From Methanocorpusculum parvum (GTDB lineage Archaea > Halobacteriota > Methanomicrobia > Methanomicrobiales > Methanocorpusculaceae): DNA of 35,978 bases. The stretch's first letter is position 1, and every line of letters begins with the position of its first letter. Under the pieces are notes generated by a model. That model had not been told where the DNA came from and ran no database searches. It was given only the letters and a program-made list of their open reading frames with translations. This document shows, one piece after another, positions 16,380 through 23,752 of this stretch. Position numbers and translations under genes: made by a program. Location of the stretch: positions 1 to 35,978 of the forward strand of contig LMVO01000011.1 of NCBI GenBank assembly GCA_002287215.1, written 5' to 3'.

Positions 16380-17245
16380 AGCAGTTTCACATCCCAGACC
16401 GAGTGCCAGAGGCGACCCGCATACTTCTTTACTTTATGTTCGCTGATGATATACCTATAACCTGCTCCTTCAAGGCTCCCTTCAATAGCGTTTTTCCGGT
16501 CCCCGACCCCGTGGATATGTAAAACAGTTCCAGTCTCCGCGTGTTCGAGCGCATGTTTCAAAAACTCCGGCGCGTCGAAGTGGCCCATCAGGATACGGTC
16601 GTATACCCCGGTGAGTTTTTCGCGGCAGTCGCCGAGCTCCGGAGTGATCTTTTCTTCGAGGCCGTTCGCTTGGATATTTTTCAGCAGATAGGCAAAAGAG
16701 ACCGGATTGATCTCCGCTGCATGGATATTCCCACCGGAAAGCGCTGCCGAGAGGGTAAAATACCCGATGCCGGCAAACATGTCGGCGATCCGTTCGCCGG
16801 GTTTTATGAGAGAACGTAATCGGAGTTTTTCTCCGCGGTTGCCTTGCGAAAACATCACCTGCGAAGGGTCGAGGGTGTAGATGATCCCGGCTTCACGGAA
16901 CGTGACCTCATGGGGTTCTCCATAGAGGACAGCGGTCTTCGGCTTCCGCATGACTCCTTCGTGGGCTGCGGCGTGCAGCACGCAGGAGGGATCTTCCCAG
17001 GCGATGAGCGCTGCGAGCTGCTCCTCTGTTGGAGCAGCGCCGTGCAGCAGCAGCGTGTCGCCCATCCGCTGATACCCGGGGCCGTCATACGGGCGGCGAT
17101 TTGGGATCTCGCCGTCTGCGGGCCAGCCTTCCTTCACCGGAACGAAGGCATACGCTCCTTCGCAGTAGACGCGGCGGGTCGAATCGACCCAGGGTTCACT
17201 CGCTGAGTTCGCCAGCGATCGCTTCGAAATCTTCCTGATCCTCAT
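16376..17245 (-). CDS. taw2: tRNA-Phe wybutosine aminocarboxypropyltransferase Taw2 / Trm5-like
   Basis: This 289-residue Rossmann-fold SAM enzyme has the Trm5/Taw2 signature FSQGNRGEKLRLRSL (132-146), SAM loop DMFAGIGYFTL (155-165), ribose-binding acid in AEINP (177-181) and LKNIQANGL (188-196). The segment ILMGHFDAPEFLKHALE (218-234) resembles Taw2 more than Trm5, so transfer of the 3-amino-3-carboxypropyl group to 4-demethylwyosine-37 of tRNA-Phe is favoured over m1G37 methylation. The only standard start (ATG 17245) makes a 50-bp overlap with nmd3, so the first 20 or so residues deserve caution. It shares a four-base overlap with coaBC. Confidence 0.87.
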   Translation of the reverse strand: MRIRKISKRSLANSASEPWVDSTRRVYCEGAYAFVPVKEGWPADGEIPNRRPYDGPGYQRMGDTLLLHGAAPTEEQLAALIAWEDPSCVLHAAAHEGVMRKPKTAVLYGEPHEVTFREAGIIYTLDPSQVMFSQGNRGEKLRLRSLIKPGERIADMFAGIGYFTLSAALSGGNIHAAEINPVSFAYLLKNIQANGLEEKITPELGDCREKLTGVYDRILMGHFDAPEFLKHALEHAETGTVLHIHGVGDRKNAIEGSLEGAGYRYIISEHKVKKYAGRLWHSVWDVKLL

Positions 17246-18287
17246 CTCTTCCCGCCAGAACCAGCGTTTCGCCGTCCCGCACGAACAGGATCGTGTCGCC
17301 TTCTCTTGTATCGAGCCAGGAACGCTCTGCTATCTCTTCGGTCGTGCCGGTTTTCGGATCGAGGAATCCGAGCACCCCGGCATCTTTGTAGATGACGACG
17401 CCGGTCTCGGTTTCATGGATGTTGCCGAGAAGGGGGTCGCTCTCATCCTCTCTGAATGCGCGGGACTGGCCGGTGGCGAGGTCAAGGACAAACAGCATGT
17501 CTTTTGACTGGCGCAGGATCTGGAAGTATTCTCTTCCGTGTCTGATGATGTCGCCGCGGGCAAATCTCGGGAGCCTAAGCGAGTAGGTGACACGGTAGAT
17601 ATTGATGCCGGCCTTTTGTCCGACGAGTTTGGGGTGGGTGGTGAACGAGCCGCCGAGCGCTCCGCAGATGTCGTGGGAGATGGAGGCGCCGATCGTCTGC
17701 GAGCTGAAGACGATATCGATGCCGTCTTTGGTCTCGTCGATGCTGGATACGAAGGAGAGCCTGTCGCCTGCGGTCTGGAGCTGGTCTTCGACCTGGTAGG
17801 CGATCTCGGCCGCACGGCGGAGTTCGAAGAGGGTGGGTTTTCTTCCCGAAGCTCTGACCTGGATGACCCCTTCGTAGTAGCTTCCGGCGATCCGGCAGCA
17901 CCGGTCGCACTGTTCGCGGGCCCAGACGAGTTTGACTTTTTTGGTCTCTTCGAGCGGGATGCCGTAGAGGTTGCCGATGACATGGATCGTTGCAAGAGAC
18001 CGGTTGCTGCTGGTGTCTATGATGCTGATCTCTTTTTGGATCTCGTCGACGTCTTTGTGGAAGCTGATGGCGCTGTTTGCGAGGTTTTGCGCGAGTTCTT
18101 CTTTATCGACGGCGACGTCGGACCAGATGCCGGCGGTTTTTATCGAGCCGCAGGTGGGACAGACGATACACTCGGCACGATCGGCGATCTCGACCCAGAC
18201 GGCGTCTTTGACCCGGCATTTTCCGCAGAGTTCACCGTTTTCAGACGGCGCCCCGCATTTGGGACAGAAGCCTTGTGTGAGACTCAT
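17196..18287 (-). CDS. NMD3-related 60S-type ribosome export/assembly factor
   Basis: This 363-residue archaeal NMD3 homologue has N-terminal zinc ribbons: CPKC (8-11), CGKC (21-24), then Cys40 with CPTC (43-46). A later Cys cluster, REQCDRCCRIAGSYYEGVIQVRA, is diagnostic for the family. The C-terminal half contains strand-rich OB/SH3-like domains. In eukaryotes NMD3 accompanies the large ribosomal subunit in export and maturation; the archaeal role is presumably late 50S assembly. The start overlaps the upstream DUF424 stop (TAATG). Confidence 0.92.
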   Translation of the reverse strand: MSLTQGFCPKCGAPSENGELCGKCRVKDAVWVEIADRAECIVCPTCGSIKTAGIWSDVAVDKEELAQNLANSAISFHKDVDEIQKEISIIDTSSNRSLATIHVIGNLYGIPLEETKKVKLVWAREQCDRCCRIAGSYYEGVIQVRASGRKPTLFELRRAAEIAYQVEDQLQTAGDRLSFVSSIDETKDGIDIVFSSQTIGASISHDICGALGGSFTTHPKLVGQKAGINIYRVTYSLRLPRFARGDIIRHGREYFQILRQSKDMLFVLDLATGQSRAFREDESDPLLGNIHETETGVVIYKDAGVLGFLDPKTGTTEEIAERSWLDTREGDTILFVRDGETLVLAGRDEDQEDFEAIAGELSE

Positions 18288-18580
18288 TATACTCCGTAGA
18301 TCTGGGCGTGGGGAACGCCGTCGATCAGCAGGCAGGATTCCAGTTCGAGGAGGCCTGCTTTGATCGCGATATCGCAGACGCGTTTTCCCATGAGATTGGC
18401 GCTGCAGACGTCAGCGAGCGCTGCCAGAAGTTCCTCTTCGGTGGCTGTTGTGTCGCCGTAGAAGGAGGGGTCTATCTCGACATCGCATAAGGGACTGGTT
18501 AATGTTTTTCCGAGGAGGTCGGCGTCGCATGCGGCGAGGATGCTTCCCTGTCCGGGGATATTGTGTATCTTGAGGTACAT
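18287..18580 (-). CDS. DUF424 small conserved archaeal protein
   Basis: This 97-residue protein matches DUF424, found almost only in archaea and usually next to translation-related genes. Conserved segments include MYLKIHNIPGQGSILAACD, ADVCSANLMGKRVCDIAIK and the C-terminal PHAQIYGV. Function is unknown. The start is ATG 18580, 28-34 nt downstream of a TATA-like box; further upstream the open frame runs into the repeat patch and is not protein-like. It is first in a seven-gene overlapping run with nmd3, taw2, coaBC, pantoate kinase, synthetase and the RFC-like gene. Confidence 0.88.
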   Translation of the reverse strand: MYLKIHNIPGQGSILAACDADLLGKTLTSPLCDVEIDPSFYGDTTATEEELLAALADVCSANLMGKRVCDIAIKAGLLELESCLLIDGVPHAQIYGV

Positions 18581-18607
18581 TGCTGTAATACATTTGGTGC
18601 TGATGGG

Positions 18608-18614
18608 TAAATAA
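18608..18614 (-). promoter_or_regulatory. TATA box of the DUF424-nmd3-CoA operon
   Basis: TTATTTA on the minus strand lies at -34 to -28 from ATG 18580, consistent with a leaderless start of the seven-gene operon. The mosaic repeat patch begins directly upstream, so any additional regulator site would overlap it. Confidence 0.5.
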
Positions 18615-18625
18615 GGAGTTGGGGG

Positions 18626-18800
18626 GGCGGGCTGCCACGTAGTGGCGGCCTTAGCTGAGGCGGGGTGAGCCGACAAGCGAGGGCCGTAGACCCGAGTCGG
18701 AGAGCAAATCTCTGATTTGCGAACAGGCTCGCCCTTAGCGGAGCAAGTTTTCGAAGGAAACTTGCGACCAAGGCTTTGCCTTGCGACCAGGGCTTTGATT
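18626..18800. repeat. Mosaic mini-hairpin repeat element (right copy)
   Basis: GCGGGCTGCCACGTAGTGGC followed by GGCC is the reverse complement of the module at 12-34 and 98-120. It is followed by GAGGCGGGGTGAGCCG, and further on GACCCGAGTCGGAGAGCAAA, near-identical to the inverted 140-185 segment. Hairpins include GCCACgtaGTGGC, GCAAATCtctGATTTGC, GCAAGTTTtcgaaggAAACTTGC and AAGGCtttGCCTT. Relative to the left copy, modules are inverted, reordered and have changed loops. It fills most of the 305-bp space between the DUF424 gene and the end of the pilin-type gene. Confidence 0.8.
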
Positions 18801-18885
18801 TATCGTGCGAGTGGGCTGAGGATAAAAGTGGAGGAGTCAGAATTCGCCGAAAGCGGGATGAGCGCCCTTGCCGAATAGAAATTAT

Positions 18886-19926
18886 CTATATATCAGTATC
18901 TCTGTATTTGTCCCCGGTAGATGTAGTTATGAGACCGCTGATTTCGTTATTAATGGAGCCCGCCTCAGCATTAATGGAGCCCGCCTCAGCATAATAACTC
19001 TTCCCATTGCCTGCAGGCGCAGTATTAGCACGTATGTACCCAATTTTTGTCAATGTAACAGAACCTCCCGCATTATAAATCCCTCCGCCCTTTTCGGTGG
19101 CGGTGTTTCCAGTGATATATATCTTATTGCTGTTAAGTTCAAGAGTTCCAGAATTATATATACCTCCGCCTTTCGGAGCGGTATTTCCAGATATAGTTAT
19201 CTCACCATCAAGAATGATATCACCATTGTTCCAGAGACCCCCTCCCGGCATAATATCATAACGATTGACATTGTTTTGCAGAATAAGATTGCCATTAATA
19301 TCGAATACTGCACCAGACGTAATTTCAAGAAGCGGAGCTCCTGAATCCTGACCCATCCCGTCCAATTTTAATGCTCCGGAGATAATATGCAGCCCTCCCG
19401 ACGATCCCAAAACCAGAAGGGGTGAATCAGAACGACCCGGAGCACGCTGTATTGACCCGCCCGAGTCTTTTATCACAAACGTACCGCCCGCATCGCTCAG
19501 CAGATCTGCCGAGATGACAAGCGGGTTCTCCGCGATCTCCAAATCTCCAATCAATTCAAATCCATCTCTCAGAGGAGCGATAACACCAGGTTTCCAATCA
19601 TTAATTGAATCTATCAACGATGAGATGTTTTCAAATGGTTCACTTCCACCCGTATAATACGGGCTCGTTGTGGGGGTTGAAGTAGGGGTTGAAGTAGGGG
19701 TTGAAGTAGGGGTTGAAGTAGGGGTAGAAGAAGGAGTCGCGGTCTGAGCCAGGGTCGGAGTCGGTTTCTGAATTATTTTGTCGATTAACATCATGGAATC
19801 GTTCAGTGAATCGACTGAAGAACTTATAAGAGGAACAGAGACGATCGATACAAGCAGAATGGTAAGGACGAGCATAAGTATAGTTGCAATGATTGGACTG
19901 ACTCCATCACCATTACTTTTCCTCAT
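18886..19926 (-). CDS. Type IV pilin-signal surface protein with PTST stalk and beta-helix domain
   Basis: This 346-residue secreted or surface-anchored protein starts with the archaeal pilin-type class III signal GDGVSPIIATILMLVLTILL (6-25), presumably cut before Val9. A Thr/Pro/Ser stalk follows at about 53-90 with repeated PTST units. The rest (about 165-325) is rich in short Gly/Asn turns, including GGGIYNSGTLELNSNKIYI and GGGIYNAGGSVTL, typical of right-handed parallel beta-helix (polymorphic-repeat) surface proteins. Near the C-terminus AEAGSIN occurs twice in tandem. It could be an adhesin, an S-layer-associated protein or a pilus tip protein. No partner genes are adjacent. Confidence 0.8.
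   Translation of the reverse strand: MRKSNGDGVSPIIATILMLVLTILLVSIVSVPLISSSVDSLNDSMMLIDKIIQKPTPTLAQTATPSSTPTSTPTSTPTSTPTSTPTTSPYYTGGSEPFENISSLIDSINDWKPGVIAPLRDGFELIGDLEIAENPLVISADLLSDAGGTFVIKDSGGSIQRAPGRSDSPLLVLGSSGGLHIISGALKLDGMGQDSGAPLLEITSGAVFDINGNLILQNNVNRYDIMPGGGLWNNGDIILDGEITISGNTAPKGGGIYNSGTLELNSNKIYITGNTATEKGGGIYNAGGSVTLTKIGYIRANTAPAGNGKSYYAEAGSINAEAGSINNEISGLITTSTGDKYRDTDI
18950..18991. repeat. Perfect 21-bp tandem duplication within the beta-helix gene
   Basis: A 21-bp unit (18950-18970) beginning TTAATGGAGCCCGCC is repeated exactly at 18971-18991. It encodes AEAGSIN twice in frame near the protein's C-terminus. Exact identity suggests recent duplication or an assembly-sensitive spot. 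Confidence 0.9.
19673..19732. repeat. 12-bp tandem repeat coding the PTST stalk
   Basis: Four perfect copies of GGGGTTGAAGTA run from 19673 to 19720, followed by a degenerate fifth copy. The unit is 12 bp, so gain or loss keeps the reading frame and changes only stalk length. Confidence 0.9.
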
Positions 19927-19953
19927 AATGTATTGTAGAGTCCCGCTCAGGAC

Positions 19954-19959
19954 ATAATA
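19954..19959 (-). promoter_or_regulatory. TATA-like box of the pilin-type gene
   Basis: An AT-rich box (ATAATA on the plus strand) lies 28-33 nt upstream of the ATG at 19926 on the minus strand. No ribosome site precedes the ATG, so leaderless expression is suggested. Confidence 0.4.
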
Positions 19960-20193
19960 GTATGCATGGAGAATACCAAAGCGAAAGAGTATATCCGGCG
20001 AAAGGGCAGGACAAAATCAGCAGCATGTCCGGAAAAATACGGCTGGCTGCGGATGTATACGATAATCTGACCGCGTTCGCCTTGCAGACCGCCCGAAGCT
20101 TGGCGGACACATTTCTCCTCCTCCATCCGCTCAGCCCCGATCCGTCCCTTTCCAAAATACTCATAACTTCCCGCATGCAATTATATATCCATT

Positions 20194-20685
20194 ATGGACT
20201 TCGGCGGTTCTATCGGAAAAAACACCTATGTCGCGCCCAATGCGACCCTCAAAGGCGACGTAACGCTCGGCGATAACGTCACCATCCTTTTCGGGGCGGT
20301 CCTTCGCGCCGACATGGAAAAAATATCAATCGGCAGCGGCTCCAATGTCCAGGACAATGCCGTCATTCATGAAAGTCACGGCCACCCTGTTTCGATCGGC
20401 GAAAACGTCTCGATCGGACACGGGGCGATCATCCACGGGGCAACAATCGAAGACAACGCCCTCATAGGGATGGGGGCCATCGTCTTGAACGGCTCAAAGA
20501 TCGGCAAAGGATCCCTTATAGCAGCCGGGGCGCTCGTCGCTGAACGAAAAGAGATCCCGCCAAACTCCCTCGTCATCGGCGTTCCCGGCAAAGTCGTTCG
20601 CGAACTCACCCCCGAAGAGGCGGCCGGCAACCTCAAAAACGCCGCCACCTACGTCTCCCTTGGGCAGAGGTATCTCCATGAATAA
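20194..20685 (+). CDS. Gamma-class carbonic anhydrase-like protein (CamH type)
   Basis: This 163-residue left-handed beta-helix protein is built from hexapeptide repeats (for example IGENVSIGHGAIIHGATIEDNALIG). Likely zinc/iron ligands are His59 (AVIHESHGH), His76 and His81 (GHGAIIHG); the 5-residue spacing of the last two matches Cam-family enzymes. Arg38 (VLRAD) and Gln53 (NVQDN) fit the active site. The acidic loop carrying the proton-shuttle Glu of true Cam is missing, as in CamH/YrdA proteins, so hydration activity may be weak. The stop overlaps the start of the HdrA-like gene. A role in CO2/bicarbonate supply is possible; an acyltransferase-like role cannot be excluded. Confidence 0.88.
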   Translation: MDFGGSIGKNTYVAPNATLKGDVTLGDNVTILFGAVLRADMEKISIGSGSNVQDNAVIHESHGHPVSIGENVSIGHGAIIHGATIEDNALIGMGAIVLNGSKIGKGSLIAAGALVAERKEIPPNSLVIGVPGKVVRELTPEEAAGNLKNAATYVSLGQRYLHE

Positions 20686-21964
20686 CGTTGTTGTCATTGG
20701 CGGAGGCGTCGCCGGCATCCAAAGCGCAATGGACATCGCCAATCACAACATCCATGTCTACCTGATCGAGCGCGAACCCTCCATCGGCGGCCACATGGCC
20801 ATGCTCGACAAAACCTTCCCGACCAACGACTGTTCGATGTGCATCCTTTCGCCCAAAATGGCCGAGATCTCCCGCCACCCGAATATTACCATCCTCACCC
20901 TCGCCGAAGTTGAAAAGATCGAAGGTGAGGTCGGAAATTTCACCGTCACCGTCACCCAATACCCCCGATACATCAACGAAAAGGAGTGCACAGGCTGCGG
21001 AGACTGCGTGCTCATCTGCCCGATCGAGGTCTACAACAAATTCGATGCAGGGATCGGGGTTCGAAAAGCCATCTACAAACCCCACGCCCAGTCCATCCCC
21101 AACATCGTCGTCAAAGACAATCTTCACTGCATCGAATGCGGACTCTGCTACGGGGTCTGCGGAAAAGACGCTGTCCTCAAAGTCACCGAAGACCGTGTCG
21201 AGACCCTCGAGATCAGCGCCTCCGCCGTCGTCATCGCGACCGGCTATACACTCTTCGACCCGCAGAAAAAATCCCAGTTCGGCTATCTTCGCTACCCTGA
21301 CGTCATCACAAGCCTCGAGTTCGAACGGATGATCAACGCCGGCGGGCCCACTGCCGGAAACCTCCGCCGGCTCTCAAACGGCGAAACGCCCAAAAGCATC
21401 GTCTTTGTGCAGTGCGTCGGATCGCGTGATCTGACCGTCAAACGAAACATCTGTTCCTGCGTATGCTGCATGTATGCCCTGAAAAATGCCATGCTCATCA
21501 AAGAGCATTATCCGGACTGCGAGGTCTCGATCCTCTACTCGGATATCCGCGCCTACGGAAAAGGCTACGAGGAGTATTATGAACGTGCGATAAACGCCGG
21601 CGTCAAGATCATCCGCGGTCTGCCGGGCGATGTGCAGGACAATGGAAAAGGCCGGCTCGTTCTCCCGGTGGAAAACACCGAGACCCGCGAGTTCCTCAAT
21701 CTGGAAGCCGATCTCGTGATCCTCTCGGTCGGCATGATCCCCGAACCGGAAACGGTCAGACTCGCGAAGTCGCTCGGGCTCGGCCTCGATGAACACCAGT
21801 TCCTGAGTTCAGCCGATATGAAACTCGATTCGTCGGGGACGATGAGGCCGGGGATCTACATCGCCGGCGCCGCCCTTGCGCCGAAGGATATTCCCGACTG
21901 CGTGATGTCCGCCGGCGCCGCCGCGATGAAAGCCTCCATCGATGTCATCAGGAGCGAACAGTGA
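20678..21964 (+). CDS. Short HdrA-like FAD/iron-sulfur oxidoreductase
   Basis: This 428-residue protein of the heterodisulfide reductase subunit A family has an FAD-binding motif GGGVAGIQSA (8-17), CSMC (52-55), and two [4Fe-4S] motifs: Cys104/107/110/114 (CTGCGDCVLIC) and Cys151/154/157/161 (CIECGLCYGVC). The HdrA cluster region is FVQCVGSRD (243-251) with CSCVCCMYALK (259-269). Full HdrA is about 650 residues; this one lacks the N-terminal region and the C-terminal ferredoxin part, so electron bifurcation in a normal Hdr complex is uncertain. The start is ATG 20678, with GAGGT at 20667-20671; a TTG 18 nt earlier precedes that site. It is coupled to the carbonic-anhydrase-like gene and to mtnA. 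Confidence 0.87.
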   Translation: MNNVVVIGGGVAGIQSAMDIANHNIHVYLIEREPSIGGHMAMLDKTFPTNDCSMCILSPKMAEISRHPNITILTLAEVEKIEGEVGNFTVTVTQYPRYINEKECTGCGDCVLICPIEVYNKFDAGIGVRKAIYKPHAQSIPNIVVKDNLHCIECGLCYGVCGKDAVLKVTEDRVETLEISASAVVIATGYTLFDPQKKSQFGYLRYPDVITSLEFERMINAGGPTAGNLRRLSNGETPKSIVFVQCVGSRDLTVKRNICSCVCCMYALKNAMLIKEHYPDCEVSILYSDIRAYGKGYEEYYERAINAGVKIIRGLPGDVQDNGKGRLVLPVENTETREFLNLEADLVILSVGMIPEPETVRLAKSLGLGLDEHQFLSSADMKLDSSGTMRPGIYIAGAALAPKDIPDCVMSAGAAAMKASIDVIRSEQ

Positions 21965-22977
21965 CCGAGGAGAAGACCATCTGGTGGAACGATGAAAACA
22001 GTTCCGTGATGCTCATCGACCAGACGCTTCTTCCGACCGAGTACAAGGTCATCGAGATCACCGAAGTCTCCCGGCTTGCTGACGCGATACGCCGGCTCGA
22101 AGTCCGGGGGGCTCCGGCTCTCGGCGTTGCCGGCGCATTCGGCGTCGCTCTCTCAGCTACACGCTGCGTCTCGGACGTCGAGTTCGACGAGACAATCGCG
22201 TCTGATGCGGCTCTCTTAAAGAGCACGCGGCCGACCGCCGTGAATCTCGCATGGGGTGTGGACAAGGTCCTCCGCAGTATGGAAAACCTCCCGCCGGAGA
22301 TGGCGCGGATCATGGCGCTTTTCGCCGCGAAAAACATCGCCGAGAATGATACGAAAGCCTGCATGTTCCTCGGACACAACGGCGCTTCGCTTCTTCCGCA
22401 GATCGGGACCGTTCTTACCCACTGCAATGCCGGGGCTCTTGCCTGCTCCTCCTGGGGTACGGCTCTCGGGGTCATCCGCTCAGCCAAAAAAATGGGCAAG
22501 AAGATCTCCGTTATCTCCTGCGAGACCCGGCCGCTTCTTCAGGGCTCCCGGCTCACCGCCTGGGAACTTGCGAGGGACGAGATCCCGGTCACGACCATCG
22601 TCGACTCAGAAGCCGCATTTCTTATGCGTCAGGGAAAGATCGACGCCGTCATCGTCGGCGCCGACCGGATCACCAAAGACGCCGTCTTCAACAAGATCGG
22701 GACCTACATGCATGCCGTCTGCGCAAAACACCACGGCATCCCGTTCTACGTTGCTGCGCCAACCCCGACCTTCGACGCCGGAGCATCCGAGGTCGAGATC
22801 ACTATCGAACAGCGGGGAAGAGACGAAGTCTCCGGCTTTTTCGGGAGAACGACCGTCCCCGAAAATGTTCCGGTCATCAACTACGCCTTCGACGCTACGC
22901 CGCTGGATCTGGTCACCGCGATCATCACCGAAAAAGGGGTCCTCTATCCTCCTTACGATTTTACGGACCTGAGATAA
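21961..22977 (+). CDS. mtnA: S-methyl-5-thioribose-1-phosphate isomerase
   Basis: This 338-residue member of the MtnA/eIF2B-alpha-like aldose-ketose isomerase family has RRLEVRGAPALGVAGAFG, THCNAGALA with catalytic Cys155, and IVGADRI with catalytic Asp235. The 80-residue interval equals that of Bacillus MtnA (Cys160/Asp240). It converts methylthioribose-1-phosphate to methylthioribulose-1-phosphate in methionine salvage. A ribose-1,5-bisphosphate isomerase is less likely given the SCETRPLLQGSRLTAWEL motif. The start is GTG 21961, overlapping the HdrA-like stop (GTGA). Other methionine-salvage genes are absent here. Confidence 0.92.
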   Translation: MTEEKTIWWNDENSSVMLIDQTLLPTEYKVIEITEVSRLADAIRRLEVRGAPALGVAGAFGVALSATRCVSDVEFDETIASDAALLKSTRPTAVNLAWGVDKVLRSMENLPPEMARIMALFAAKNIAENDTKACMFLGHNGASLLPQIGTVLTHCNAGALACSSWGTALGVIRSAKKMGKKISVISCETRPLLQGSRLTAWELARDEIPVTTIVDSEAAFLMRQGKIDAVIVGADRITKDAVFNKIGTYMHAVCAKHHGIPFYVAAPTPTFDAGASEVEITIEQRGRDEVSGFFGRTTVPENVPVINYAFDATPLDLVTAIITEKGVLYPPYDFTDLR

Positions 22978-23703
22978 ATGGCTGCGACCCTCACCCTTGC
23001 ATTTTTTGACAGCCCTGTCTGGAACAATCTTGCCCTGATACTCGGTCAGCTTCTTCTTGTTTTCATCGTATTCTGGATGGTCTTTTCCATCCTGATGGCT
23101 ATTTTGATCGTCATCTCGATCCATAAAAAACAGATGTACTTCCCGCGGCTTCTCAGGCCGTTTTTTACGATCATGGAAGGAACGGTCAAGATCGTCTGCC
23201 TCCTTCTCGGTGTCGACGGAAAAGAGCTGATGGAGTTTCTGATCAGAATCGACAACGAGATGAACTTCTCAAACTTCGCGAAGACCCCGGTGGAAAAACG
23301 GGTGATCTTCTTTCCTCAGTGTCTGCGTTCGCGCGACTGCCCGGCCCATCTCACCCCTGACGGGCTGAAATGCGTCTCCTGCGGCCGCTGCGGACTTGGA
23401 CGCGCCATTCCCGCGCTGAATGCGGCCGGATACAAGACCTTCATCATCCCCGGCTCGACGTTTATCAAGCGGATGGTGAAAAAGTATCAGCCGAAAGCCA
23501 TGATCGGCGTCGGCTGCATGATGGAGGTCAAGGAAGGTCTCCAGATGGGCCGCAAGATCTCCATGACAACGATCGGCGTCATGACAAAAACCGACGGATG
23601 CGTGGAGACGACTATGGACTATGAAGAGCTCATGGAGGTCGCGTCCCTCGGCCTTGCAGAACAGATCGTCATGGAGCCTGACCCGCGTTCAGGCACCCGA
23701 TGA
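22978..23703 (+). CDS. DUF116 membrane-anchored Cys-rich protein
   Basis: This 241-residue protein has one or two N-terminal membrane helices (about 16-48) and a cytoplasmic DUF116 domain. Cysteines in [11 protein letters not shown] (Cys115, 121), [11 protein letters not shown] (Cys132, 135, 138) and GVGC (Cys180) could hold an iron-sulfur cluster. The ATG directly follows the mtnA stop (TAAATG), so it ends this operon. DUF116 has no established function. Its pairing with an HdrA-like flavoprotein suggests membrane-associated redox, which is inference. Confidence 0.85.
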   Translation: MAATLTLAFFDSPVWNNLALILGQLLLVFIVFWMVFSILMAILIVISIHKKQMYFPRLLRPFFTIMEGTVKIVCLLLGVDGKELMEFLIRIDNEMNFSNFAKTPVEKRVIFFPQCLRSRDCPAHLTPDGLKCVSCGRCGLGRAIPALNAAGYKTFIIPGSTFIKRMVKKYQPKAMIGVGCMMEVKEGLQMGRKISMTTIGVMTKTDGCVETTMDYEELMEVASLGLAEQIVMEPDPRSGTR

Positions 23704-23752
23704 CTCCCTTATTCTAAAACATAATAATCCCCTGCCGCAAACATGTATCCGC

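Noticed and set aside
19913..20180. Short frames between the pilin-type gene and the carbonic-anhydrase-like gene
   Set aside because: They overlap the promoter region of the pilin-type gene and show no domain; treated as noncoding.
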